64,000 bases of DNA from Argentina anserina (lineage: Eukaryota; Streptophyta; Magnoliopsida; Rosales; Rosaceae). Both the position numbers and the translations under genes were made by a program. Positions 43,871-56,625 of this stretch are shown in pieces. Every line of letters starts with the position of its first letter. Position 1 is the first letter of the stretch. The notes beneath the pieces are model-generated. The model had not been told where the DNA came from and did no database searches. It saw nothing but the letters and a program-made list of their open reading frames with translations. The stretch is taken from assembly GCF_933775445.1 (NCBI RefSeq), contig NC_065872.1, positions 12,214,001-12,278,000 on the forward strand. The letters run 5' to 3'.

Positions 43871-46095
43871 GGCCCTCAGGAAAAAGGCGGCCAGATTGGC
43901 CTAGGATCATGATATCATACCAACTGATAACTGCTACTTTGTCGCACAGATTAATTAACCGGAGTTGAGTGTATTGGCATGAGGGAATACACAATTATAT
44001 TAGTTTAGGCAGACAATTATATTTATAATCATTAAAAAAGTTGATTAGTTTTGTGTGTTTGCTCATTATATTCGATAGAAACTCTTTGAGAAGTACCGGC
44101 TCTGTGACTTTGTTGAAAATCCTCAGTTATTAATGATTTCGTATATGCCTTTACATGCTTCTTATTAGGAAGTTTAAGATAGGAAAAATTGTAAGAACAT
44201 TACATGAAGTTTTCTCCACTGAGAATTTATGTTATTTAATTTTCAAAACTATCTCATTAGTACATAAATTATTTAATTCAATCTAATTTAAGTGCATCCC
44301 GTCATATTTTCCGTTAGTTTCTTGTTTTTGTTCATATTTTAGAGGGAAAATATGCATGTTCAAGCAACCCAAAGAAAAATAATTTTAAAAAAGGCCCTCA
44401 CCGTCTCCACTCCTCATCGTCCATCTCTTCAAAGAAGTCCAGATCCTCTTTACAACCCCATAATTGATGAATCAATCGTCCAAAACTAATTCGTATATAT
44501 GTACGTATACACTTCAGTCAAACCAAAATAGAAAGCGCAATCTCTCTTCCTCTTCAAAAGTAAAACAGGCGCAACAAGAAGAAAAAAGGGAGGGATCAAT
44601 GTTCGACTAGACCTTGAGGAGCATATTGTGGTGGAAGAAGGCAACTAGGAGGTGATTACAATAGAGAAACACTGCAATTCCGGCTTCTGGGTATTGCTGA
44701 ATTCTAGTACATTGAGCGTTGTAAGAGGGTGGTTCTGATGGGGTTGTACGGCAGTGATACTAGCATGTTTGAGTCTAATTGATCACCTTTTGTCTGAGTA
44801 AGCGAAGACTAGGCCCAGCAAGCTTCGAAGGACAATGAATCCAAGAAAGCTCACTGTTGTGTTCTTCCCGGCAGCTCCTCATTTAAAGTAATAGCCTAGT
44901 TTTGTGTGTTTTCAATAAAGGGCTTGGTAAGATGTGCATGACATGGGAGCTAGAATAGCATGAGTTTTAGAAGAAAATAATCTGACATGGAGATATATCG
45001 ATTAAGAGTGGCTAGTATGCGTTGGGCATGCTGGAGAACTAAGGGCATGAGATGAATTAGAACTTATGGAAAGCTAAAATGTTTATGGGGAAGATAAAGA
45101 ATGGCAGAATGAAGGTATTGCTAGAAGGCTTGCTAGCTCCCTCCCTTTCCCCGGTCCCTCTTTCCTTTAAGGGTATATGTATTGATTGAAGGCTTGTACT
45201 GCTGGTTAAAGAGCTAACTTGGTTAAAAGCATGTATTGTATTTTATACTGCCTCTTTGCCAGGCTTTGTCTAATGGTTTATGAGACAACTTAGCAGATTT
45301 GAAGGCTTGAAATCTGCGGCTGGGACAGGTTTGTATGAATTTTTGATTTTGATGCTGAGAATATACTTAGATATGAGATTCTATGTGTTTGATTAATCAT
45401 AAAGGCTTTGAGGGCTTTTGGGCCTTTTCTCTTCTTCTTTACCCGTATTAAGAGTTAGATCGTTAGGCATGAATTTTGGTCCCAAGCACAAAATTACTGA
45501 CGGGTCTAAATCTAATAACGGGCTAAATGATGAGGCCTATGCATGACATGATGATTACATGTGTATTTATCATCAAAATATAAATCGGGCTAGAAGAATT
45601 CATTGGGCTTGATATTTGGAATTTTAGGCATTAACAAGCGGCAATGAAAGCAACATTTTAAATCAGGAATTGAGTTGACTCAAAAATCAATTGGACATCT
45701 ATACAGAGCAACAAGGCGGTCTGTGGATCTGGTTATGCCTGATCCACTTTGAATCTGATCACTGGAAGAGGTTGACCTTAATTGAGAGTTACCGGAAATT
45801 GTGGCCTCACCACTTTCATCTCCGCCAATCCCATTGTGATCTCATCGGAAAGAGAGATACTGGAGAAGAGAATGACGTTGGTGGGCCAAATACGTTCGTA
45901 CCCTTAAATTATTTCATAATAACAGAGGAGTTAATGACATGTACTAAAATTGACTTGTGTTGATTAATTTATGTACGAATGTAATAGTTTTGAAAGTTAA
46001 ATAACTTAAATCCTCAGTTGAGAAAACTTCTTGTACCGTTCTTACAATTTTCCCTTTAAAATAATAATAAGAGTATTTGTTTGTGATCATATACT
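43871..46095. other. Non-coding gap
   Basis: AT-rich DNA. A CT-rich patch near 44390-44460 and a short purine patch near 44540-44600 have no recognisable gene. The ORF at 45691-45963 has no domain I know. Nothing can be supported here. Confidence 0.4.
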
Positions 46096-46192
46096 AAACT
46101 AGAGTAAATGATGACCAATACTCAACACGGTTTCTATACAAACTTACGGATATCCTCTGATAGGGTTTCTCTAGCGGTGGATCTGATCGTGT

Positions 46193-48290
46193 GTGATGGC
46201 AACAACGCGTTTAGAGCCTGTAACTCGGATTGGGGGCTGCGACATGGGTCGTGACTCCTTCTCATACTTGTGGGGTCGTTTTCTCTCCTTGCAAAAACCG
46301 ATTTTGATTCCAGTGCTCACTACTACGGTGTCTAGGCTTTGGGGCCTCACAGAGAAGCTTCTTATTCGAGAGGAGGAAGAAGGAGTATTCAGCTATGAGT
46401 TTAAAAATGAGAAGGTGAGGGATGATGTCCTTGATGGAGGACTATGGTACTTTAACAATTCCATGCTAGTGCTTGCAAAGTACGATGGTATAGGGTCTTT
46501 AGAGGCGGTGTCTCTCAATCACTTGGAGGTGTAGATCGCAATCAAGGGTTTGAGGATTGGTATGAGGACTGAAGAAACCCTAAAGTTTATTGGGAATAAG
46601 TTGGGTTCTTTTGTTCGATCTGATCTGATTGCGTTGCTGCACAAGGACCTTGTTCAACGAGTTAGAGTGACCCATGACATGCGACAGAGGATTGTGGCAA
46701 CCTCTCGGTTTGATTTTTCTTCGAAGATCTCAGTGATGTTGAATCTCCAGTATGAACGATGCGATGGCATCTTATCACGCCCTGGTCCCGACAATCGGTG
46801 GTCCATAGGAGCGACTTGATGTTATAGTGCGGAATGTAATAAAAAAACAACTTCTTTCTAGGTTCTTCACTCTAGACTCGTAAAATCCATTCCCGACTCC
46901 AGTCTTGTCGAAAAATGTGTTACCTAATACGCACCTGAACAAAGAATCTCTAGGGCTGAGCTTACACTAAGTAGGATCAAACCTCTTTAGGTTAACTTTA
47001 ACTATGTTACGCAATCAAGTTATCAACCAATAACAAATAAACAACAATGATGCAATGCATGACTGCATATGGACTTCTTCCACTCAATTATTAGACAATT
47101 AGATCATATACTGAAACATTGAGCCCACACGTCCCATACTGTGTAGATGTTTCATCATATGACATAACAAGTATCAATCAATAATATCTCAATGCATGTG
47201 CCTCATATACTAGTCGTCTTGTTAATCTCATAGTCTTCCAAACCTGAAACCCTATAAGATCATTGTATCGATTTCGCGTCGAAGGTGCATTAAACTCAAC
47301 TACACAAAATGCATTCTTTTCACTTAATCTCATTCTCCACAATCTCCTCTCTCAAATGCATACTCGTCGTACCTCTCAATGCATGCCAATTGAACATCAA
47401 TGCTCGTATTAAAATATGCAACTCATGATTTTATGGAAAGCGGTATCCCCGATCATAGAAATCACTAATTACAAATGCTTGTATTGAAAGTGATAACAAC
47501 CAAGAGTTATCAAACAAGATCATACAAATCATTCAATTCAATTATAATTCTAATCATCAATTTAAAGAGAAGTTCCCCAAGAGACCCTACCTGGAATCCG
47601 AGTTAACTCTGACGCTCGACGACCTGCCGAATTGTAAATTGAGACACCTACATGAGCCTTCTAGAAACCACCATTGTATCTATCGTAAACCTCCAGATTA
47701 GAAAGAGTATGTCGATACGAATTCGTAGCTGCTCACGGATTGCGAATCGGAATTACGGATCAAAAGTTATGATCCGCGGAACTTTCGTCGCAAAACTAAC
47801 AAAATAAAACTAGAGAGATAAAGTATTTAGACAGGAAGAGAGAGAGAAGATATGGCTGTAAAAAGGGGCCTACCCCTATTTATAGGATTTGGAGATGACA
47901 CATGTCCCTCAACCATTGGTGGCTTGATGCCACGTGTCATCTTCTCATTGCTCTAATTCGACATTTGACTAAGGGTAAAGATGATATCAGCAGCCACATA
48001 GAGTCAGCTGGTCCTTCTTCCACTCACGACTTGTCAGTCTTTCCACCAATTAGACGTTGTCACGTCATGTCGTTCTTATATTCCAAATAAACTTCTATAA
48101 AATCTCTAAAAATAGCTCGGGATTCTGAAAAATTTACAGAAAAATATGGTGAACTCGTGACGGCCTCTAATTTCAAAAGAAAAATATATTTTGACTACTT
48201 CAAAACTCGGGATATTACACATCTGCCAAGAATGCGGCTTGTTCGACCATGCGAGTAGTGATAGGGGCTAGTTGTAGGGGCGGCGGTGCT
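46193..48290 (+). pseudogene. DUF4283/zinc-knuckle ORF1 protein of a LINE, split by a solo LTR
   Basis: The frame starts near 46193 and has the DUF4283 pattern: RLWGLTEKLLIREEEEGVF, VRDDVLDGGLWYFNNSMLVL, then after a TAG at about 46533 IRTEETLKFIGNKLGS-like sequence and MLNLQYERCDG. At 46772 it meets the LTR. Beyond it (48225 on) the frame continues with CQECGLFDHAS, the Cys-Cys-His part of the knuckle. ORF1 proteins of plant LINEs bind RNA. The premature stop and LTR make this copy inactive. Confidence 0.7.
46773..48219 (-). repeat. Solo LTR, 1447 bp, Gypsy-like
   Basis: On the minus strand it starts TGTAATATCCCGAG and contains CTATAAATAGGGGTAGG (TATA, about 47875-47885). CATCT flanks both sides (46768-46772 and 48220-48224). 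TGTAATATCCC starts are common in chromovirus-type Gypsy LTRs. It has no internal region, so it is a recombination product. Confidence 0.8.
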
Positions 48291-49231
48291 AGGAAAGGCT
48301 GAGTGCAGGAATGAGCAATCGGTATTGGCAGCTGAAGATGGGTTGGTAGCACAACGGCTTGGGGTGCCGAAGAAGAGATCCTCTATGTTGATGTTGCAGG
48401 GGTAGCCGGGGCTGTTTCCGGTGGTGGAGGCAGTGGTGGATATGGAGGAAGGTGCACAGGGGATCGGCGAGGTAAGCAACACTCGAATATTTCAACAAGA
48501 AATTTTGGTTGAAAGGTAGTTTTAACCGGTGCGTTGAAAGAGGTTGGCATTTTGACTCGGCCATCTGTTGAGTTTGTCATGGACTTATGGGTGGCTAAGC
48601 CTGTATTGAATAGGGTAGCAAATCATTTTGGGCCAAATCTGTTGGCTGGAACACCCTCGAGTCTTTTACTGGGCTTTTACAGTCCTTTGGAAGGGCAATA
48701 ACACCCTCGATTCTGAAGAGACCACAACCGGCTTCACCACCTGCTGGAGAGTGCGTGAGGAGTCCAAGAACAACTAACTGTGTGGTCCTATTGGAAGTCA
48801 AAATAAGAAGCATTAAACATACCAGATTAAGTGAGTGCCTTCAGAGTTGAGTTATCAGGTGCTAGTGAAGACTTCATTCCCTAGTTTTAAGGGTAAGGGG
48901 AAAGCCTAATTATTTTTGTTGTGTCTAACCCTGCCGTTCCTTTTTTTTATTTTCCAGATGTAGAGGCTTTTTTTGTATTCTGTTAAACTTGTGTTTTCTC
49001 GTTTTGCTTCGTTTCTTTGTTTAGTTTTCTTTATTGGTTGCTTTCCCATGGTGTACATGGAGTTTCCTTATGCAGAGTACTTATTGCTTAAATAGAGGAG
49101 CGAGATATGTGTCATTTGGTTTTTTGCCATGAATCCTTATTTACCTTGAAAATGTGACAATTGGTGAGATGTAAAAGTCTTCCATTGTCTTTTGTTTGCG
49201 ACCTGAATGAAATTATTCATCATGTTAAAAA
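48291..49231 (+). other. 3' part of the ORF1-only LINE
   Basis: The minus-strand ORFs at 48195-48813 look like shadows of decayed ORF1 sequence rich in Gly/Pro codons. The last 350 bp are T-rich, like LINE 3' UTR, and end with the A-run. Confidence 0.5.
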
Positions 49232-49250
49232 AAACTAGAGTAAACGATGA

Positions 49251-49702
49251 GAAAACTGGTACTTGTTGGTTCTTTGATTGTATTTTGTTATCCCAGATGT
49301 TGAGCATAAGTGTTTTGGTAAGCTACTGTGGAGTATAATGGAACAATATTGAAATTTCAGGTATTTTACAGAATATGGGGGCTTTGGTTGGTTGTTTCAG
49401 TACCATATTTTTATAAATAGAAGTTTCTTGTCATTTGGGATTCAGTTCCCTTGTCCACAATTAATTGCTTATGCCATTTTCAATAATAGGTGGCTGACAT
49501 GGGTGCTATAGAGTGTTAATTGATCCAAAACAAAAATGTGCTATAGTGTTCTCAGTAAGAATCTTCCCATAAGCCTTCAGACAATTCAAAATAGAATGCG
49601 CAAAAGTACAATTTTAATATATTTCAGCCGTTTATTATGACTCAAGACTTAAAATCACTGTATTTCGAAGCAACCCGTTTTCCTTTCTTCTTCTTCTTCT
49701 TC
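49251..49702 (+). promoter_or_regulatory. Upstream region of the galactosyltransferase pseudogene
   Basis: The 450 bp before the pseudogene start. A CTT-repeat leader (TTCTTCTTCTTCTTC) right before the ATG matches the leader of the intact copy at 60429-60462. No clear TATA box was assigned. Confidence 0.5.
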
Positions 49703-49766
49703 ATGTTTTCCGGCGAGAAAAAACCTCCATTTTTTCTCCGATGCAGTTTTTCCCTTCTTTTCTTTC

Positions 49767-50400
49767 TGTTATGACCAACCAAAATCACGATTACAAACAA
49801 GGTATATATAACAGTATAATTGAATCAAAACAAACAACAACCAATAACAACAATGAAATCGAGATTAAAAAACACTAACTTGATTCAGATAGAGGCCTAC
49901 TTTGCAGTGACCTAAGACAGAAATTCGTCCCCACTTGTGCTGCAGTTTCGAACGTCTATCTTGAGGATACAACTATCTGGTACAAGTTCTTGCACAAGAA
50001 CTTGTCCTTGGCGAATTTACTTTATGTTTCAGAGAAATCGATTTGAGAAGGAAGAAGAAGAGATGAATTTCTGATGGAAAACAACGACACAGTGTCGTCT
50101 TTATATAAAGAGAAATTCGAACAGGTAAAACTGTTCAAAAGGTTGTAACTGTTGGTAACAGTTATTACCTTTGGTTTTATCCGAAAATAATAATAAAAAT
50201 TATTAATTCAAAAATTATAATCATATTTAATTTTCCAGAGCCCAAGGCCCATATATGACTTTATATAAATATATATATATATAAATATATATCATTTTCT
50301 ATTAGAAATCCAATAGAAGGCCCATCAAGCCCACTCTACGCTATTCTACTCATTCACTTGCTCACATGGGTGTTTGTTTATCCCACACTAAGTTCCAACA
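49767..50400 (-). repeat. Copia 3' LTR
   Basis: 634 bp. The minus-strand sequence just before it reads GAAAATGTGGGGTAT, a plausible polypurine tract (about 50401-50415). Confidence 0.9.
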
Positions 50401-51022
50401 ATACCCCACATTTTCTATTCAAACTCTAACAATACCCCACATTTGAATAGAAAATAAGATAATAATGAACTTTATCGATTTTCCAGAAACTATATATGAA
50501 ATGCATCGGAAAATGTGTCTTTTGGACTTGAACCTTTTGTAGTGAATACTTATCGGATCTACTTTGTGAAAGAGTGAACTTAAGTCTTGAACTATTCACG
50601 TTTTGTAGTAAATCGAGACACCAAATATCACACATATCATATCTATACATATTTCAATTCTTACGGTCGTGTTCATTTTGGTCCTGAACAATTCTTACGG
50701 TTGTGTTCATTTTGGTCCTGAATTTTAGAGAACTTAGCCATCTCGGTTCCCAAAGATGCGACCCTACATCAATCTCATATAGGTAGTGCCAATTAAGAAT
50801 AGTCCGTACTATCCCACCTTAATCAAAGGCTATTAGCATTATTAAGAATAATGTTATATTCATCCCTTATACGTAAACGGAATAACACACTTAAATTTGA
50901 TCATAAGAATGAACATATGTGTGTTTATGCTTCTTGAGTCTTTCCCAACTAGTTTGCCTATTGAACCTAGACCATGGGATCTCCAATGTTGCTAGGTTAG
51001 GTTTCCGCCAAGTAATGACTCA

Positions 51023-51131
51023 TTATATTGGCTTTAAGCCCATTCCCCTCGATGTAAATACTACTTCCTCTCTATTAAGGCCTTTTGTCAAAGGATCCGC
51101 TATATTTTCCTTTGATTTTACATAGTCAATG
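51023..51131 (-). pseudogene. Copia RNase H, C-terminal part beyond the solo LTR
   Basis: Directly beyond the LTR the frame resumes with YVKSKENIADPLTKGL, the conserved Copia RNase H end, and stops with TAA at 51023-51025. Confidence 0.88.
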
Positions 51132-52678
51132 TGATAGAGCGTTGGTTAAAACGTCTATAATAAACCCTGTAAAATATCATCGTTAGTATAGAATAAGCAG
51201 GGATCGTTCTTTCCGGGGAATTGAAGGGAACTCTAAACTTTTAGTGTTAACAAATAATAGGGGGTTTGAGATTGATTATTAACTACTAAAATAAAACCTA
51301 AATTATTATTTACATGATCGACTTCTCTTTAAGAAACTTAAACCAAATTTACCATTACACCACATAATTACAAGTTCGAACCTATCATGCCTTCTAATTT
51401 GACCAATTACATACTTTTTAGACACCAATACAATTAGAGCCTTAGGGGATCATCTAATCATGCAAGATTCCAATTAACATTTAGATTGACTTAGGGCCTA
51501 ATCTAAATTTGCATGCAATCAAATTCAATAACACTTAGAGTAGAAATCAAACAAGATTACATTTAAGCACCAAATCTTTGTTGGAGACATGTTTCATGTG
51601 TGGCGTCACCCACCATGGTTTCACATGTAAATTTCCAGAATTTTTACCACTTTTAATCAACACAAACCGAACCTACTTAGGGCATGATTCGATTTGTGTC
51701 AATATGGTTGATGAATCTAGCACTCAGACACAATCTTAGGGATTGCATCCCACCACTAAATTCATATGCACATATCTGAAAATTATCTAAAAGTATGAGA
51801 AAGATGATTAGAACACAACAATAGAAATACAAACTCATTAATTATAAGAACATAGATTCGGCATAGTCTCAAAAAAATAGCAAATACAATCTGAAAATTT
51901 TAAAACAAATACAAAACCAATATTTCCACATAAACAACAACTTACAATCTTCATAGACAAAGAATTGTAGATTAACACAAATAGACGAAGCCATGGAGAT
52001 GAGTTGCGAGAATCACACGTTGTAGGAACCTTGGAGGTGTGTCTTCAATGGTGAAACTCGGTGGAGATGATGATGGTTTTGGGGTGGACGGCTCGGCTAA
52101 TTTGTGAGGGAAGTTTATGGTGGTGTTTTGGTAGAGTTTTGGCTCTTGAATGCTAATGAGAAGTGATCATATTTGAGAGGTGAAGCCATGTATATATAGA
52201 GGAAAGATGGAGGGTTTGAAATTGCTTCTTTCTTCCTATAAACATGCCATGCTTTAGTCCCTAAAACATGGAAAGTTTTATTCCCTAAAACATGCCATGC
52301 TTTAATCCCTAAAACATGGAAAGTTTTATTCCCTAAAACATGCCATGTTTTATGCCTGTAATGATCATCTTCTATTTAATTGTTGCATGACTTGGCTCCA
52401 TCTTTTTTTCTTTAATTATCTCTTCAATCAAATCTGAAAATAAAAAAATAAAATCATAAGTAAGAGATAATTAGTTTCAAAACCTAACAAGGATTCCTAG
52501 TCAAACTAAGACTCTAAACCAATTATGCGTTTTAACTCATGTAAGCACAAAAATGCATCCAATACCGCTCAAGACTCTTACTACGACTCAATGACTCAAT
52601 AGTACAATAATAAGGGCTAAGTAAAGTACAAATTGAGGTAAAAACATGTTAAAAACGTCGCACAAAGTGCTCCTATCA
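51132..52678 (-). repeat. Solo LTR, 1547 bp, nested in the Copia RNase H
   Basis: On the minus strand it starts TGATAGGAGCACTTTG and ends GCTCTATCA. CAATG flanks both sides (51127-51131 and 52679-52683). A short internal repeat (AAACATGCCATG / AAACATGGAAAG, about 52240-52355) and a CTATATATACATGG TATA region are present. It shares its first ~470 bp with the fragment at 43393-43870. Confidence 0.88.
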
Positions 52679-53102
52679 CAATGGAAATAATTCCATTTTT
52701 GAGCAAGTCTCGTATTGTCTTGTGACGTCGCCTTATATGCCTTGATTTGCCATTGTAGATTTGGTTCTTAGCTCTTGTAAGAGCAGCCATACTATCACAA
52801 TGAATGCAAATGGCCGTAACAGGCGTTGGCCACAACGGAATACCCTCTAGGAAGTTTTTGAGCCATTCCGCCTCTTCAGCAGCTTTGTCTAAGGCTACAA
52901 ACTCGGCTTCCATAGTCGAACGTGTATTAACGGTTTGCTTCGATGATTTCCAGGAAACGGCTGCCCCTCCAAGTGTAAATACATAACCACTTGTAGACCT
53001 ACTTTCCAAATGATTGGAAATCCAATTAGCATCACAATATCCTTCTAACACGGGAGGATATTTTGTATAATGCAATCCATAATCCATTGTATACTTTAGG
53101 TA
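52679..53102 (-). pseudogene. Copia RNase H, N-terminal part
   Basis: It has [47 protein letters not shown] and [13 protein letters not shown], with the Asp, Glu and Asp ligands. The frame ends at the nested solo LTR. Confidence 0.88.
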
Positions 53103-53948
53103 TCATAGCACTCTCACTAGTGCAAACCAATGATCTTTTCCGGGATTGTGAGAATAACGACTAAGTCTACTCAAACTATATGCTATATCCGGTCTTGTAC
53201 AATTCATTATGTACATCAAGCTCCCAAGAACTTGATTATATTCCAATTGAGACACGCTATCATCTTGATTCTTCTTAAGATGACTAGCGGGATCAAATGG
53301 AGTAACAACCGGCCTATCTTCAAAATGTCCAAATTTCCTAAGGACTTTCTCCACATAATGAGATTGAGTAAGTGTGTAACCATTCCGGTTCCTTTGAATT
53401 CGAATTCCAAGAATGATATCGCCTATGCCCATATCCTTCATATCAAAAGAGGAATGCATTAGCTTCTTGGTTTGATTAATTACATCCTTACTTGTTCCCA
53501 TTATTAGCATATCATCCACATATAAGCATACAATGACACATGCATTTTTACACTCTTTCACATAGACACATTTGTCACATTCGTTGATTTTGAAACCATT
53601 TGACAATAGTGTATTATCAAATTTCTCATGCCATTGTTTTGAAGCTTGCTTAAGTTCATAAAGGGACTTAACCAATTTGCACACTTTCTTTTCCTGACCT
53701 TTAACGACAAACCCTTCGGGTTGTTCCATGTATATCTCTTCATCTAATTCACCATTCAAGAACGCAGTTTTCACATCTATTTGGTGTATTTCCAAATTGT
53801 GAACAGCCGCAATAGCAATCAACGTCCTTATAGACGTAATTCTTGTGACCGGTGAATAAGTATCAAAGAAGTCGATACCCTCCTTTTGATGATACCCTTT
53901 GGCTACTATACGAGCCTTGTATTTTTCTATGATACCATCATGTCTCAA
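53103..53948 (-). pseudogene. Copia reverse transcriptase
   Basis: A 281-codon open stretch with [50 protein letters not shown] and the catalytic [16 protein letters not shown] at about 53103 separates it from RNase H; the conserved residue there is usually Arg (CGA). Confidence 0.88.
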
Positions 53949-55256
53949 TTTTCTTTTAAAAATCTATTTATGGCCTATTGGTTTATGTCTCGGAGGTAAA
54001 AAATCAACCAATATCCATGTATTATTTTGCATAATGGATTCTACTTCACTTTGGATAGTCTCTTTCCAATAAGGTGCTTCTGATGACTCTATAGCAGCCT
54101 TATAAGTTTGAGGTTATCCTTCAATTGCAAAGGTCATATAATCGGGTCCAAAATCTTTGGCTATTTTTCCACGTTTGCTTCTTCTTGGATCAACTTGTTC
54201 TTGACCAACTGAAGATGCTTCTTTTCCAATTTCGGCACTTTTGTCTACCTCTCTTTGAGACATGGTTCTTTTCCTTGGGTTAGATGTTTCTTTATCTTTA
54301 TCATTGTAAGGAAAAATGTTCTCAAAAAATTATGCTTCGGCAGATTCAATGATTGTATTTTTGTTAATTCCTTCTACCTCCGAATTGTAGACCAAAATTT
54401 TATATGCAGTACTATTATTAGCACGGCCAATATAGATGCAATCGATAATTTTTTATCCAAGTTTAGTTCTTTTTGGCAAAAGAACTTGAACTTTCGCAAG
54501 ACAACCCCATACTTTCATCGTTTTCAAAGTTGGCAATAGTCCCTTCCAAATTTCATAAGGAGATTGATCACTTTGTTTATGAGGAATCCTATTTAATATC
54601 ATATTTGCAGTAAGACACGCATCTCCCCAAAGACTATGTGGTGCTCCCGAAGTAATTAACATAGAATTGATCATATTTTTCAATGATCTATTCTTACGTT
54701 CGGCAACACCATTTTATTTTGGAGTATATGGAGCTGTGGTTTGATGCACAATACCATGAGCAGAACAAAATTCAGCAAAGTCGTTGGATTCATACTCTCC
54801 TCCTCTATCCGACCTTAGAATTTTGATTCTTTTCTCAAGTTGATTCTCAACTTCGGCTTTGTATGTTTTGAACATGTTTAAAGCCTCATCTTTGGTATGT
54901 ATCAAGTACACATAATAATATTTACTGCAGTCATCTATAAATGATATATAATAGTTCTTTCCTCCACGAGATGGAGTTGCTTTGTAATCACACAAATCAC
55001 TATGAATTAAACCAAGTACTTCATTGGATTTCTCTACAGATTTGTGAGGATGACTCACATATTTAGATTCTACACAGATTTCACACTTAGTCATTTTGTC
55101 CATAGAACACTTAGGTAGCATTCCTAAACTTATCATTCTTTGTAGAGAATGAAAGTTAACATGTTCTAATCTAGAATGCCATAAAGAAGAGGACTCAACC
55201 ATGTACATAGAAGCAGTGCTAGTGCCTGTGTTATTATTAATAATAGCAGCATCCAT
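53949..55256 (-). pseudogene. Copia integrase and RT linker, broken
   Basis: The pre-integrase zinc-binding part (LWHSRLEHVNFHSLQRM, KCEICVESK) is followed by the catalytic core: LIHSDLCD and RSDRGGEYES are visible, and the Glu follows in NGVAERKN just after a TAA at about 54711-54713. Downstream (54683-54453) LWGDACLTANMILNRIPHK and SPYEIWKG are typical. More stops occur near 54451, 54329, 54115 and 53963. Confidence 0.85.
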
Positions 55257-55270
55257 AGTAGGTACAACAC

Positions 55271-56584
55271 TTAGTTTAAAGAGTCATTCACAAAAAGGTA
55301 ACCCCTTCCTACATATAACCCACATTTGGTGAGTACAAATTTGTCAAATTCAAATACAAGTTTAAAGCCCTTGTTGCTTAGAACAGGACCAGAAACCAAA
55401 TTCTTACAAATTTCAGGCACATGAAGCACATTAGTAAGCACAAGATCCTTCTCGGAAGTGAGTTTCAGAATCACCTTCCCTTGTCCTTTCACTTTTGCAG
55501 TTGTGGCATTCCCCATGAACAATGATTCACCTTTATTAATTGACTGGTATGATGAGAACATCTCCCTTTGAGAACAAACATGCCTTGTAGCACCAGTGTC
55601 CATCCACCAATCAGTTGAATTAGTAACCAAATTTTCTTCAACAACCACTCCAGTGAATTGGTTTTCAATTTCAGCAAGGTTGGCTTGGTTGGAATTTTCA
55701 GAACCTCCAGCACCACCTCCTTGATCCTTCCTCAGGCGACATTCCTTGGCTTTACGCCCTGGTTTGCCACAGACCCAGCAGCCTCCAATTTGTTTCTTCT
55801 TGAAAGGTTTGGTCTTTTGTGGGGCGAGGGGATTCCTTCCAGCAATTACAAGAGGCTTAGCAGCAACATTCTTGCCTTTGTTTTTCTGAAACTTGATCTT
55901 TGATGGACTCCCTCCAACCATATTAGCAGTTGGCTCCAAGGAAATAGCATCAGCCTTCTCATTTTTCCGATTATCCTCTTCAACTCGAAGTTTAAGAACC
56001 AATTGCTCAAAATTCATATCCTCAGTTAGATGTTTCAGATATATCTTGAAATCTTTCCATGTAGGAGGTAATTTTTCAATGATAGAACCAATAAGGAAAT
56101 TCGGGTTAAGACCCATACCTTCCACATCTAACCCATGAACAATGACTTGAAGTTCCTCCACTTGCTTAACAACAGATTTGGCATCACTCATTTTGAAATT
56201 CAGAAACTTGCCAATGACAAACTTCTTTGAACAAGCAACCTCAGTCTTGTACTTGTTCTCCAATGACTGCCACAACTCCCGTGCAGTTTTGAATGTGGAG
56301 TAGATATCATACAAGGAATCGTCCAAGGCATTGAGAATATAGTTCCTGCACAGAAACTCATTAGTCTCCCAAGAATCTATAGCCTTCTTGTTCTCAGCCT
56401 GTTGTGTTGCTGTTGGAGCATTATCTCCTTCTCCAACCAGAACGGTATGAGCCTCAGCAGTGAGGACGTTTGCCACATTCAAAGTTGTCAAATAAAACAA
56501 CATCTTCTGTTGCCAGCGTTTGAAATCAGAACCCTTGAATTTCTCAGGTTTCTCAACATAATTTTTCCCAATCGATGATATTGA
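55271..56584 (-). pseudogene. Copia gag and protease
   Basis: One long open frame. The gag part has [20 protein letters not shown] and [15 protein letters not shown] blocks. The zinc knuckle reads [14 protein letters not shown], with Arg in place of the usual His ligand. The protease active site is [13 protein letters not shown] (Asp-Thr-Gly). The expected start position reads ATA rather than ATG (about 56580), so initiation is probably lost. The open frame reaches back into the LTR, but only with non-ATG codons. Confidence 0.8.
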
Positions 56585-56625
56585 TTGATCGATCTCTACA
56601 AGATTAGAGAATTTTTGTCTTAGAT

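Larger units (their letters stand above)
46115..49231 (+). mobile_element. ORF1-only LINE-type retroposon with 19-bp target duplication
   Basis: AAACTAGAGTAAATGATGA at 46096-46114 recurs with one change at 49232-49250. The element ends in a short A-run (TTAAAAAA). It encodes a DUF4283-type ORF1 protein but no reverse transcriptase. Net of the solo LTR inside it, it is about 1.66 kb. It either lost ORF2 internally or belongs to a half-LINE family. Confidence 0.75.

Noticed and set aside
46820..48219. A slightly shorter LTR starting TGTTATA at 46820
   Set aside because: Its flanks (CTTGA and CATCT) do not match, while 46773-48219 has CATCT on both sides.
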